NCBI GenBank assembly: GCA_016617855.1
Contig: JAECUM010004998.1
Span: 148,798 to 212,797 of the forward strand
DNA length: 64,000 bases
From: Megalonaias nervosa
Lineage: Eukaryota > Mollusca > Bivalvia > Unionida > Unionidae
Reading direction: 5' to 3'
In this document: piece by piece, positions 13,201 through 23,371 of the stretch
Position numbering within the stretch: the stretch's first letter is position 1
How the letters are laid out: the number at the start of each line of letters is the position of its first letter
Position numbers and translations under genes: made by a program
Notes under the pieces: model-generated
What the model was told of the DNA's origin: nothing
What the model saw: the letters and a program-made list of their open reading frames with translations, nothing else
Databases searched by the model: none

Positions 13201-15921
13201 TATGCCAGATGAGCGCCTCCCAAAGAGACTGTTTTATGGGGAACTCGCTGAAGGCAAGCGTTCCAGAGGAGGCCAAAAGAAACGGTTCAAGGACACGCTC
13301 AAAGCCTCCATGAAGTCCTGTGGCATTGACCCAGACAGCTGGGAGCAGCTTGCCGAAGACTGCGCTGCCTGGCATCACCAGATCAACTCAAGCGCAGCTG
13401 CATTTGAAGAGCACTGGATCAACGAGGCCAAGCAGAAACGCCAGCAGAGGAAGAGCAGAGCCAGCGCCGACATTCAGTCCATCCAGCCCCCGGCAATTCC
13501 CTGTCCTCATTGCCCTAGACTCTTCAGAGTGCAGATTGGCCTCACCAGCCATCTGCGCACTCACAAACCAGCCCAGATCTGAAGTCATGGTCGTCTTCGA
13601 GACCGAAGGACGAACATCATCATCATCATTTGTTCACTGGTGAAGTTCCTACCCAAGTACCTGCAATCAAAAATAGTGGCAAGGAAGTGAACTGATTGAG
13701 GGTCTCCTTTGCATTAGTGTTGAATTTGCTGATCACTCTTAGTTGTGGTAAAGCTGCCAGATCCATTTCAAGCTTGTGCCATATGTCAACAGCCTCGCTG
13801 ATCATGCAGTTGTTACTCTGCACCTTATTAAGATCCACTGCAATTGGCTTCATTAGTTCAAGATACTCTTCTGCATTACTTTTCATTCCAAGCCCACAAC
13901 TATCAAAATGTAATTGAAATTGAAATTAACCACTCATGCTGTATTTTGCCATTTAAAGCCAATTATAGAATTACATGTACAAACTTCAAACAGACAAGCT
14001 GAGTAGATCCAATATCCTTATTCTGACTCACATTTAAATGCTATTTACAAGTGATTTAGGTCACAAAATCTGTATAATTTATTATCATATGTAAAAATAT
14101 GGATCTTTTGGAGTGATTTAAACCATGATTTAAATCATCTAATTTGAATCAATCAATGCAGCAGTGTCTCTTGTCTAAGATTTCATTTTGTCTTCCTTCA
14201 ATAAATGATAATCAACCATGTGATCTCAACTGGTGCACAAGACAACCTAAATCACAAAGGCACTTCTGTTACCAACTGACAACGATCTTCTTTGGCAATG
14301 AGCACACTTTATTCAAGAGGCATGAAATGCACTCAATTTAGTTTTATATAAACAATAATCACATTTAAATCTTGATTTTCCAGGGTCTTTTTATGCACCC
14401 TATGGGCACCATGTAGTAAACTTTCATGCACCAAAGATACATGGCATAAGGGCACAACATAAAGTGAACTTTGCCATAAACATGCCCCATAATCTTATGA
14501 GATCATTCATATGCCCCCCTTGTGACTACTGTATGATCATAACAGCAATTATTTAATGCTGTTAAGAAAATTCTCTTTTTCAATAAATATTTAATCGAAT
14601 GTCTCAAGGGAAAGTGGTCTTTATTTGCCAATCTACCCACTTCAAGAATTACAAAGTGCACAATACAATATTTCAAATTTAATTTTAAGATACAGATTTC
14701 TCCGTAGTGAGAGTCCTAGCCTCAATGTCATTCAAGTTTGGTCTTGGACTCTCAGTTTTCAGAACTGTCATCCTGGATTTCTATTTTAAAAATCCTACAG
14801 AGAGCTTTAAAGACACCAGCATAATATAAACTTGTGAAAGTGACCATGGAATGAAAGTTTTAAGTTGGTAAATGTTGCACAAGGATTTAATGGGTATTAT
14901 TCACTATCATCTGTCAACAGCATACATGGTTATCAGCCACTATTTTGAAGAACATCCTGCTGCTATCATTGTCTTTAATTTCTCCAGTGAGATACTATCC
15001 ATCAAAGAAATACTATAACAGAAATGTTTTGTTGAAAAAATATTAAAATGAATAACTTCATGGCAAGCTTGAAAGCCTAGTCATGAATTAAATATCAAAG
15101 AATCACAGTAAAATGCCCTCATGAATGTTATTTACCTAATTCTTGAACTAGTACTTTTTAGCGCAAATATGAATTTTAAAAAAGTTGTATATATTACACC
15201 AGAATAATAAATCACTATTTCTCATTCCAATGCTGACCTTTCCACAACCTGGAGGTCCCCAAAGGATCATGGAAGGGATATCAAGGTTTTTTAGTAAAGT
15301 TCGTAGCATGCTGTTCCCTCCCACTGCATTTTCCTGCCCAACATAGTCGGCCAAAGTCTTTGGTCTGACTTGTTCTGCTAGAGGTTTGCCGTGAACTTTT
15401 CCAACATTAGCGGAATTCATCACTGGTATTTCCACACGTTTTGGTGTACTATGTATGTCTCTACTACTGCTTTGTACAACTGGACTATGAGTGTGGTTCT
15501 TATTTTGCTTGAATTTTAAATTAAGTATTGAAGTCCCACCTGATAAATCACATACTAGAGGGGTATCCGGGTCATCATTAATTTGTATGATAGACTTGTT
15601 TCCTTCGTTTGTCGAGCTTTTTAAGGAATTCGTACAGGGACTTGATAACACATCAAAATCGTTCTTAGTTTTCTTACTATTGTCATTAGGTTTTGGCTGT
15701 ATATTGGAAGATGAAGGTTTCAGACTTCCCCATGCCTGGTCAGATTTGCGTTTCCGATTTTCGGGCGAATCTGGGCTCTCTCGAGATGGTTTATCGCTTT
15801 CGGTGGCATTCAGGCATCTATTTACATGAATTGTAATCAAAGATTTTACAAATTCCTTGTTGCAAATTGGACACTGTGAATATGCTGAATCCATTGAAAC
15901 TTTACCGCTACAAGTCAACAT
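1001..15921 (-). CDS. WRNIP1: WRNIP1 gene, 5' four exons (partial; 3' end outside window)
   Basis: WRNIP1 is the eukaryotic MgsA/RarA-type AAA+ ATPase. It binds ubiquitin through a UBZ4 finger and acts in the nucleus at stalled replication forks with WRN helicase, polymerases delta and eta and RAD18 (family knowledge). Four minus-strand exons join in phase: 15921-15238, 7137-6943, 6130-5907 and 1221-1001. In order they encode the UBZ4 finger (C17-x2-C20-x11-H32-x3-C36), a low-complexity Ser/Lys/Pro linker, Walker A (GPPGCGKTT), Walker B (LFIDEIHRF), sensor 1 ([10 protein letters not shown]), the arginine-finger region (LLSRCRV) and the AAA+ lid with sensor 2 ([11 protein letters not shown]). 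About 441 residues are present. The conserved MgsA C-terminal oligomerisation region that should follow is not in positions 1-1000. Introns are about 8.1, 0.8 and 4.7 kb. No competing family fits this motif order, so the identity is secure. Confidence 0.95.
1222..5906. other. WRNIP1 intron 3
   Basis: Mostly unique AT-rich DNA. It holds a 58-bp perfect tandem duplication at 2510-2626. A less AT-rich block at about 4690-5800 has a 102-codon open frame on the plus strand (4822-5130) that I do not recognise; it lies inside the intron and has no visible domain. Confidence 0.55.
2510..2626. repeat. 58-bp tandem duplication
   Basis: Two adjacent, apparently identical units begin GAGTTATCTAGTAAGG at 2511 and 2569. 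Identity over the full unit suggests a recent duplication. A diverged relative of the following sequence (GAGAATGTTG...GACCTGAATAACGTCAC) seems to occur near 27830-27970. Confidence 0.9.
5907..6130 (-). CDS. WRNIP1: WRNIP1 exon 3: sensor 1 and arginine finger
   Basis: This is 224 nt (74 codons plus 2 nt), with acceptor TTTTAATAG|GAC and donor GAGAG|GTATGA. It begins [20 protein letters not shown], the strongly conserved MgsA-family stretch with the sensor 1 region, followed by [20 protein letters not shown] with the arginine-finger region. Its 3' part is an acidic, poorly conserved stretch equivalent to the variable loop of other animal WRNIP1 proteins. The two left-over bases join the first base of exon 4 to make an Arg codon. 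Confidence 0.95.
6943..7137 (-). CDS. WRNIP1: WRNIP1 exon 2: rest of Walker A and Walker B
   Basis: This is 65 codons, phase 0 at both ends, with acceptor TTATTTCAG|ACT and donor CAG|GTTATT. It opens with [10 protein letters not shown], completing the P-loop begun in exon 1. It contains the LSAT segment and the [12 protein letters not shown] helix, then Walker [17 protein letters not shown], whose D-E pair coordinates magnesium and activates water in AAA+ ATPases. Confidence 0.95.
8193..10226. mobile_element. pogo/Tigger-like DNA element, TIR CAGYGTGACCCC
   Basis: The left end CAGTGTGACCCCACTATAGC and the right end, read in reverse as CAGCGTGACCCCGCTATAAC, are terminal inverted repeats of about 24 bp. 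Each is bordered by TA (8191-8192 and 10227-10228), the Tc1/mariner/pogo target duplication. Subterminal motifs of the type ATAACACGG recur at both ends. Inside, a ~150-bp direct duplication (about 8255-8330 and 8405-8480) repeats a stretch ending in AAAAGTACGAAAAA. There is no transposase motif, so the element is non-autonomous. It contains an unidentified 140-codon minus-strand open frame at 9240-9662. It lies in WRNIP1 intron 1. Confidence 0.85.
10310..13890 (-). pseudogene. hAT-family transposase remnant, interrupted by a LINE
   Basis: Two minus-strand pieces flank the LINE. At 13886-13643 the frame reads [23 protein letters not shown]..., resembling the central region of ZBED-type hAT transposases. 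At about 10428-10318 the frame reads [18 protein letters not shown] followed by CTEKAG, which fits the C-terminal hAT dimerisation motif (GVERxFSxxGxxxxxxRNxL). Order and strand agree with one transposase gene split by the insertion at about 11275-13630. The region between, 10430-11270, is open for short stretches only. Element ends are not certain; subterminal GATTTAAATC-type motifs occur near 14115-14140. This is dead and not a host gene. Confidence 0.7.
11274..13630 (+). mobile_element. 5'-truncated non-LTR retrotransposon (LINE), ORF2 with C-terminal C2H2 finger
   Basis: This block is clearly more GC-rich than its surroundings. It encodes reverse transcriptase: [20 protein letters not shown], then [45 protein letters not shown] and the FADD catalytic motif near 12620. 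The RNA-binding tail follows ([20 protein letters not shown]), then a C-terminal finger C-P-H-C-x12-H-x3-H. The apurinic endonuclease that should precede it is missing, so the copy is 5'-truncated. Three frameshifts (about 12085, 12195 and 12620) and a TGA at 13007-13009 in place of a Trp codon make it inactive. It ends in a (CAT)n tail. The clade cannot be fixed by eye. Confidence 0.92.
15238..15921 (-). CDS. WRNIP1: WRNIP1 exon 1: UBZ4 zinc finger, linker, start of Walker A
   Basis: This is 228 codons from ATG at 15921 to the donor AAG|GTCAGC (GT at 15237-15236), phase 0. The finger C17-P-I-C20 ... H32-V-N-R-C36 matches UBZ4 spacing. Residues ~40-170 are polar and low in complexity, as in the family linker. 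From ~170 the segment [19 protein letters not shown] leads into [13 protein letters not shown] second in-frame ATG at 15894 (Met10) has a similarly weak context and could be the true start; the finger is intact either way. The conserved Walker A lysine is the last codon, so the intron cuts the P-loop between K and TT. Confidence 0.93.
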
Positions 15922-17360
15922 TCATTCATCTGAGTTATGCAGACGCTTAAAATTGGGCCACACTAAAAAGTTGCAAGAATAGCTCATCCGCCACATAAAA
16001 ATGGTGGTTGAATTGGGCTTTATTCGAGCCTTATACATCTAACTTTGGAGGAGGAAAAACAAACACTTGTACAAATATACAATCGCAGTTTAATAAATGA
16101 AAATAAAAATAATAATAATAATGTATTATTTTATATAGAACAATCTCAAAACACAGCAAAAGTGGCGCTCTACAGTTTCGTATTTTGCATAGGGGTTAGA
16201 ATTTTAAAGAAAAAGAATTTCCCGGATTTCCTCACTGGTTATACTGGCTATTTTAAAAAAGACCTTGTATGTCTTAGGTATTGTTCAAAGAACCTTTAAT
16301 TCCCTTTATTTTGGTGTACAATTGATGGGTGTAATATGGGTTATAGAGTATACAGCTTGACCTTACTCCAGATGTGCATCTTTCAAAATAGTGCTAGCTC
16401 CACTTGGTCATTTTCACTTCTTAGACTTCAGAGATAAATTGTTAAAAAAAAGAGAGCTAATAACTTTTTTTACATTTTATATATTTGGTAATTCATCCAT
16501 TGCAGGAGTGAAAACCAACAAGCTTTGTAAAATTAAACAAATATTTTATTTCCCCAGAATACAAAATCAAAATTTAAAAAAAAACTTACAATATTGCTAA
16601 ATCCCAAACAGTCCTAAAAGTTCTATGACAAGTCCATAAGTATAGAGTATTCTTAATGAATTCCAGTGGTGTCCTGAATGAATTCTGATATTGAATATAC
16701 TGATGTACCAATAACTTAGAATAGTGTTTATATACTAACAGTCTTGATGTACCACAATGATATAATCCAAAAATGTCTTTGAATAAATTACAATAATTCC
16801 AAGATAGTAATTTAGTCCTGGAGTCCTGGAGTCAAAAAACACTTTGCAATTGCTATGAATAATTGATATAAATAAATTAAATCCTCTCACCTGAAACACA
16901 ACTAAAATTGATTCCTCTAAAGACTGATGTTAAGACAGGAATTAGTAAATTCCAATCTAAACAGCTTTATACACCTCCCTATCTGACCTATGTCAGAATT
17001 ACCATTTTCAAAAAATCCTCTGTCATCTTAATGGAAAAAAATTACTCCAAACTGTAACAAAATTTGTTTCTGGAACCATTTAAGATCAGGATTAAGGCTG
17101 TATCTAGAACTCAAACTAAAATAATCATGTTTACAATTAATAGTTATCTAAATACATAACCTACAATGATAGACAAATATTACCTATGTAATATATTGTT
17201 TACAAAATAAATGTCACTGGTCAGGTATGCCCTTATAATCTAAGATCATTAAAAAAATTAAACACAAAACAAATTAAATATACATAACAAGGAGAATCAT
17301 TTAGAAAACTTTTGTTAGTAAATAATTAAGATATACCTTTCTGCAAAGACAGGAGAACAG
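15922..17360. other. Upstream of WRNIP1; putative promoter side, then unique DNA
   Basis: The first ~100 bp upstream of the WRNIP1 ATG (15922-16030) must contain its 5' UTR and probably the promoter; I see no TATA box or CpG cluster that marks a start. An (AAT)n run lies at about 16100-16125. The rest to 17360 is AT-rich with no recognised feature. Small open frames at 16045 and 16391 have no protein signature. Confidence 0.4.
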
Positions 17361-17369
17361 CAGGTGGTG

Positions 17370-18955
17370 GGCTCTTTAGTTTATGTCAGAAAGGGTTTCA
17401 TAGCAAAACAATGTGAAGATCTTGAACTGAATGAAATCGAGTCTGTTTTGATACAGATTTCTCCACAAAATTTCAAACCCTTTCTTACTGACTCCATATA
17501 TAGGTCACCAACATCCCACTAAATTGATACATATTTTGAATTAGTAATAGATAAAAAGTTCTGAAGGATGACAATGAATATTACATTCTTAGTGATATAA
17601 ACAATTTACTAAATGAACAGATACATCAAAACTGGAATGATTTATCGAACCTTTTGGAATGACCCAATTAATTAAGAATAACAGCAAATACCAAAACTCT
17701 TATTCATCATAGCTATCCTAACACTCCAGAAAATGTTTCTAAAATTTATGTTTCTAAGATTGGATTGAGTGACCACTATGCCAGTCTTCTTACATGAAAA
17801 TCAAGTAAAAGACAGCATGTCAATAAATCAATTTCTTACAGATCTTTTAAACATTTTAACAGCTCATGATTGACTTGGAACAAATTCCATGGGTTACTGT
17901 TGCAATATTTGAAGACAAATTTACACAGTCATAGAAAACTGCAAAGGTAACACTACTCCACAAAGCAGGAGCCAAAGATGATCTGAACAATTTTCTGCCA
18001 TTTCTATCCTTTCAGCCATTTCAAAATTAATTGAAAAGCATGTCCTTTATGACTCATCTCAATGGCCACAAACTTCTCCATGATAACAAGTCTGGTTTTA
18101 GGCAAAATTATTTCTGTGAAGTGGCACAAATATTAATGATTGAGACATGGTTACTGGTGTTAGATGAAGGAAAGTCAGTTGGGAGTGTTATAGTAGTTTT
18201 TCAAAAAGCATTTGATTTTCTTGATCATGAACTTCTAGAAAAATTAAAACTGTACTGAAATAGTGACATGGCTTAAAAATGGTTTGCTTCATACTTGAAT
18301 GACAGATTTCTAAAAGTAAGAAAATATTTTATTTGCAAAAACGAGCCTGTACAATAATACTAGATGGGCAACCTGGAAACATTATAGAGACAATGGATAC
18401 TTTACACATCCTACCTTTTAAAGAACGTTTTCATTTACAGTAAGCCAAAATGATGTAGAAAGTCTATCTGCTAAGTCTGCCCCATTTTACCTGAGAAGTC
18501 ATTTTAAATGCAGAGAAACCAGCAGCACCCCAAACTTTAGATCAATGACAGTCCAAAACTTCCTAATTCCAGAACCAAAGAAATAATTATTTAAAAACAA
18601 TTTTTAATACTCTGAAGCCATTATATGGAATAATATCCCAATAGAAATCAAAGAATCTTCTAGCATGTTTGCTTTTCACCATGTGTATATTAAATGGATG
18701 AAATATGAATCTTGATTATGGCCTACCGATCTCCTCCAGCTACATTTATGTATGTCAGTATGTGTTCTACAAGACTTTAAGTTTGACTAGCGAACACTGA
18801 CAGTAACTTCATCTGTGTCTTTACAATTTACATATATAGTTAACTAGTCCGAATCTGTAGTTACCCTCAATAAATAAAGTCTTTATTATTACATGTATTA
18901 TTATTGTTATTATTATTATTATTGTTATTATTATTATTATTATGATTATTATCCG
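17370..18955 (+). mobile_element. Decayed LINE (endonuclease end to 3' tail)
   Basis: Broken plus-strand frames follow the order of a CR1/Jockey-like LINE. The endonuclease end is near 17440-17515 (LIQISPQNFKPFL...IYRSP). RT motifs near 18010-18255 are ILSAISKLIEKHVLYD and VVFQKAFDFLDHELLEKLKL. A 3'-terminal ORF2 segment lies near 18530-18710 (NFRSMTVQNFLIPEPKK, WNNIPIEIKESSSM). The copy ends in AATAAAGTCTTTATTATT followed by an ATT-rich tail to about 18955. Many stops and shifts make it dead. It is a different family from the 11.3-13.6 kb LINE. Confidence 0.8.
18880..18955 (+). repeat. (ATT)n tail of the decayed LINE
   Basis: An imperfect ATT/GTT microsatellite directly follows an AATAAA-type 3' end, as is usual for CR1/L2-like LINE tails. 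Confidence 0.8.
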
Positions 18956-19084
18956 TCCTGATATCAAGAAAACTTCTATGTTCCACATTGCCCTACATCA
19001 AACATTTGAATAACTATTGATTTAAGAAACAGAAAGAGCCAAATGCAAAAATTGAAAGCTTAAGACAATTGATACATTACCTTA

Positions 19085-19760
19085 TGGAAGGGGAGGTGGT
19101 GATAGTCAAACCAATCTTGAGTACTCGGCCATACTTCCCCAAACTTTTGTCTTTCGTGGCTGATCAGCTGTACATACTGCCCAGAACATCCAAGATTCTG
19201 TTTCTTCTATATAACCTTACCATAATGCACCCATTGAATAAGCTCTGAATCAGGCAGGCTATGGAAAACAAAGTTGCCACAGTCAATTTTTTACATTTCA
19301 TGCTGCACCTGGAGACAGTCAACACAGTTAAAATATCAGACATATCTCCATCGATTGCTCTGCTTTTATGACCAAAACCAGATTTATACAGCTTGGAGGA
19401 GGGGGAGGAAAGTTAGTGATGGTCACACTAATCTTGAGCACTCAGCCATGGTTCCCCAACTATTGTCTTTTGTGTCTGATTAGTTATACATACTTCCCAG
19501 AACATAGAGATTCTGTTTCTTCTACAGAACCTCACCATGATGCACCCAATGAATAAGCTCCTTTTGGAAGTGTTTCTATTATCAGGCAGGCTATGGAAAA
19601 CAAACTTACCACAATCAATTTCTTATATCTTATGCTGCACATGGAGACAGTCAACACAATTACAATATCGGATGTATCTCCAACAATTGCTGTGCTTTTA
19701 TGACCAAAACCAGATCTATCCATTTGCTGTGCTTTTATGACCAAAACCATATCTATCCAT
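19085..19760. repeat. ~310-bp tandem duplication with a nested 39-bp repeat
   Basis: The stretches at about 19085-19380 and 19395-19718 match along their length: GGAAAGTTAGTGATGGTCAC against its diverged partner, then CAGGCAGGCTATGGAAAACA and GGAGACAGTCAACACA in both. A shorter unit containing TGTGCTTTTATGACCAAAAC recurs at about 19690-19757. No protein family is visible in either strand. Confidence 0.75.
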
Positions 19761-20680
19761 TTGCTCATTCATACATTTTGTTTTGGAATTCTTACCAGTG
19801 ATCATTCATAAAGGATAAGGCTATAGTGCTGTCAATACAGCTTTATCTCCTATTTGCACATTTCTAGTTTTATTTGATAGTTCAAATTATTCACAACTTC
19901 CACTGCTTACATGTTTCAGGAGACGAGTGTTTAACCAGAGATCTAATTTACCCAACAACATGGTCACATCATATGTTAATATTGTGCTAAGATACTCAAA
20001 TTGCTTTCATTAGTTTGTAAACTTTCTTGATGTTTCCCTCACACACGTTGGTTTTGATCCTGGCATTGGTTTCTAGCCAAAGAGAATAAATTAACCCTTA
20101 ATTTCTTACATCTTAGGAATTTACATGTATATAAGAAACAGAGCTATCTTTATAATAGGTGATCTTAAGCAATCATGTGCAGATAATCATTTGGGCAAAA
20201 ATCTCTTAGCCACTTATCACCAGACAGGTGTTTTTGTAGTCACTCTTGTAGATATTTTGATAGGACAAACAGTATTAGAATAATGAAACCAAACTGTCCG
20301 TTTCTTTCCATGCTCCTTTTCAGGCAGTGAACCTGGGGCACTATTTCAAGATGGATAAAATCAACCATGCAAACTGCTGCCATCAATATTGATATCTAAC
20401 ACATCATAGTACATGAATGGCATTCACTAGTGCTACTTTTTCAGACAAAGTACCTCTGGCTACAACATTCAAAACAGCAGGAAGCAGCAAAGACTCCATC
20501 TTCCTGAAATATTATCAGAAACCAATCTCATCAGACTTGTCATTCAGTGTAAACCTATTTGGATCAGTTCCAAACTCATAGTAATTAAATTTAGTACATG
20601 CATTTATGGTTGAATTTGCAGAATAAATTCTCTTGATTTATGATGTACAGTGATTTGCCTTTTATACCCTACTATACTTC
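19761..20680. other. Intergenic, nothing recognised
   Basis: AT-rich sequence without open frames of interest, terminal repeats or tandem structure that I can see. Confidence 0.5.
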
Positions 20681-20689
20681 TGTCACAGG

Positions 20690-20951
20690 ATACTCTCTAA
20701 ATATCTCATGTGGTCCCTTAGGGTACAAAGGGTTAAAAGAAACTGGAAAATTAAACAAAACTTGCCGAGTTAAAGTTTGATGATAATTTAATTGAACCTG
20801 TAGTACCCTAAGGGATCAAACACCCACCCACCCTCCATTTCTCATCTTGTATCCTGTGACCTAACGACTGACGAGTCACGTAACTGCCATCTCGTGTGAT
20901 CCATAAGGGTAGTACAGGCTCAATGAAACTATCATCAAACTTCAACTTCGA
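20690..20951. repeat. Foldback (inverted-repeat) element
   Basis: Arms at about 20765-20817 and 20899-20951 are reverse complements with a few mismatches. The left arm reads AGTTTGATGATAATTTAATT and continues GAACCTGTAGTACCCTAAGG; the right arm, read in reverse, gives AGTTTGATGATAGTTTCATT then GAGCCTGTACTACCCTTATG. The loop is about 80 bp. A direct relative of the TGGTCCCTTAGGGTAC end also precedes the left arm near 20710-20726. Confidence 0.75.
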
Positions 20952-21074
20952 AAGTATCATTCAAGTTTCCAATTATTTCTCCCTATATTTCATTTGTTAA
21001 ATTGAAAGAAAAAAATCTAAACATATATGTATATTAACATTCATTTAAAATTGTATTTTCTTATCTTTCAACCT

Positions 21075-21320
21075 GGGCCCCAGGTGGCTGAGTGGTCTAA
21101 GTTGCCCATCTTTACAGACCACTCACATCTCATCTCTGTCCACATTGGTTCAAATCTCAACTTTACCAGCTTGGGAATGTGAGAGAGCTTGCAGGTAACT
21201 TCCTGTGGGTTGGTGGTTCATCCCATGGTCTTACCAGATTTTTCCTCCACCAAATATACTGGCCACCATGTATAGCCCTATCATGTGCTGAAACACGACA
21301 TTAAACCCCACAAAACCAAA
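21075..21320 (+). mobile_element. tRNA-derived SINE
   Basis: A tRNA-like head has an A box TGGCTGAGTGG at about 21085 and a B box GGTTCAAATCT at about 21147, with normal spacing for a pol III promoter. A SINE body follows (CTCCACCAAATATACTGGCC), then a 3' end CATTAAACCCCACAAAACC. The 3' half recurs at 48280-48415. Body and tail resemble the common bivalve SINE type ending in GGCGTTAAAC (recollection, not a search). Confidence 0.8.
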
Positions 21321-21805
21321 GCAAACCAATCTATCTATTTATATAAATTTAACTTTAGCAAATTTTGTAAATGTGTAAATGAGCAGTACAATGGAATCTA
21401 ACTAAATCTAACTTAAGCAAAATGTCAAAAAGAAAATCAAAATTATAAATAAATTATTTGATACTAAATACTGCAGGCCAATATCCTTTAATCTTAGTAT
21501 ATTTTTGTGAATAAAGTTGAATAAAAAAAATTTAAAGTAGCATTCAGGAACACAATAATGGTAATATATGGCTTATCTCTTGGACATAATCATTTATTGG
21601 GGTTTAGTAGAATTTCACCTCAAAATAAAATGATGAACCAGCCAGAAATAGAATATATCTCAGAAGAAATACTCCAGGACTGAAACCTCTGAGGTGAACT
21701 TGAAAAGGGCTACTACCTCTTGGGGCCAAACCCGACATTAGATAAAACCTGTGACAGCCACACCAAGTAAAAATTTGTTAAAGCTACAATAAAAATCCAA
21801 ATCAC

Positions 21806-21820
21806 ACACACACACACACA
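21806..21820. repeat. (CA)n microsatellite
   Basis: A short perfect CA run. Confidence 0.8.
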
Positions 21821-22018
21821 ATTTTCCAGTCATATCACATTGTTGCAGTTTAAAGTGTTGTCTAGCAGTGGGGCATTATGCCACAGACATGTAGCAACAT
21901 GTCCCACCCAGTCACATTATCCTGACACCAGGCTGAACAGTCCTGCGTCCGAGGCAGAGGCTCTAACCTTTAGTAAGTGAAAACCCTCTGTATACTGGTT
22001 AAAGTATATAGTCTAGAT

Positions 22019-22205
22019 GAGGGGTCAGCAACCTATTTTACATAGCATGCCACTTTTTGCCAGATTAATTACAAAATGAATGAGTGCATGCCACCACTAA
22101 GAGAGTAACACTGTTAAAATCGATTTTTGGCTGCCCTTGGAGTGCTGCACAAAACCTCTTGAGGTGCCACCTTGTGGCATGCATGCCGTAGGTTGCTGAC
22201 CACTG
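22019..22205. mobile_element. 187-bp hAT MITE with 8-bp target duplication
   Basis: The ends read GAGGGGTCAGCAACCT and, in reverse from the right, CAGTGGTCAGCAACCT, giving 16-bp terminal inverted repeats of hAT type (CAGNGGT...). They are flanked by GTCTAGAT (22011-22018) and GTCTAGAC (22206-22213), an 8-bp duplication with one mismatch. Inner sequence keeps extended dyad symmetry around GCATGCCAC. It has no coding capacity. Confidence 0.88.
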
Positions 22206-22209
22206 GTCT

Positions 22210-22580
22210 AGACTTAAGTCTTATGAAAACCATATTTTATTTTTCTGCCACAATAACATTGACCTTTTGACCCCCAAAATAAAAGGCTTCTTTCTTACCC
22301 AGAGAGTAATCCATTTCAAATACATTGGTAAAGGTAAATGGTTAAGAACTTGAATTTTGGTACTTACTCTAGTTTTCATTTTTCAGTCAGAGGCCTTGAA
22401 CTTTGACCCCAAAAGGAGTAGTCTGCTTCCTTACCCTAAATACCATCCAGGTCTGTGATGTAGAACTAAACTAATTTGTGGAAACCATTTTTATCTACAG
22501 CTGCAGTGACCCTGACCTTTGTCATTTTGACCTCAAAATTCACAGAAAAATTCCGTACCCCCAAGTGCAAACCAACCACA
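22210..22580. repeat. Diverged ~120-bp tandem family with TGACC half-sites
   Basis: Repeated phrases (TTGACCTTTTGACCCCCAAA, CTTCTTTCTTACCC, then a CAAACCAACCACAATG-like segment) recur two to three times here and again at 49730-49950. This is a dispersed tandem family of the kind common in mollusc intergenic DNA. Confidence 0.6.
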
Positions 22581-22919
22581 ATGTTTTGTCAAGGTCTATT
22601 ATGTACATTGTTTTACAGACATATTATTGTTTTTGTTGTTTTTGAATACGTATTTTCTAGCAAGTATAAAATATACAAAAATTGGTACTCCATAAATGTT
22701 AGTGTGTTCAGAGTATCATGCCTTTTCTTTATAATTTTCTCTGCAAAATCTTGTTGTACACTGAAGTCTAGTCCCTTTATTATATGCCTGCAAAAAGGCA
22801 CAGTGTGTAAAATTTTCAATGTCCATCCATCTGTTACCTCATTCATTGCTGCATAACTTTATTTGTTCACTATCTACCTTTACCAACCTTTGTGGATGAC
22901 TTGCATTTAGGGCAAGGTA

Positions 22920-22955
22920 AAAACTTATTGGGTTTTTTTTGGGGGGGGGGGCCAA
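22920..22955. repeat. T-run followed by G-run
   Basis: A short homopolymer T tract runs directly into about ten or more G residues. Similar G runs occur near 37003-37012 and 50505-50519. Confidence 0.8.
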
Positions 22956-23371
22956 AAGGTCAAAAGTCATTGTCACTGACTTAAAGAAGAAAATTGTTTC
23001 CTTCCAATAACATTAGTTCAATGCCCTCCTTAATCCTTAATTTTTCACATCCACAAACACTCATACCCACATAAATATGTGGCATCTCTATCCCAAATTA
23101 ATGTAGGTTATTTATCTCTCATTACTGTATCAAATACAGGTAAAAATTATGGATTAAAATAATCATTTCTTTTCTTTTCTCACTGATGTTGCAAAAGAAA
23201 TCTGACAATTTGCAATCCATACAATACTGTTCTTATCTCGGTCTGGTTAACTAAAGTCTATTGTGATATGACAGTCTGGTTACCTAAAGTCTATTATCAT
23301 TTAACGGCCTGGTTGTCTAAAGTCCATTATCATGTGTCAGTCTGATGATCCATAATATAGTCAAAAATGAT

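Larger units (their letters stand above)
7138..15237. other. WRNIP1 intron 1: nested transposon region
   Basis: Besides the pogo-like element, hAT remnant and LINE, the intron holds unrecognised AT-rich DNA at 7138-8190 and 14150-15237. A cluster of GATTTAAA-like motifs at about 7990-8110 may be subterminal sequence of the hAT element. Confidence 0.6.

Noticed and set aside
15491..15829. 112-codon plus frame opposite WRNIP1 exon 1
   Set aside because: Shadow frame; the minus strand carries the conserved UBZ4 and AAA+ sequence.
21085..21157. Possible functional tRNA gene
   Set aside because: A and B boxes are present but the sequence cannot form a clear cloverleaf and continues into a SINE body repeated elsewhere.
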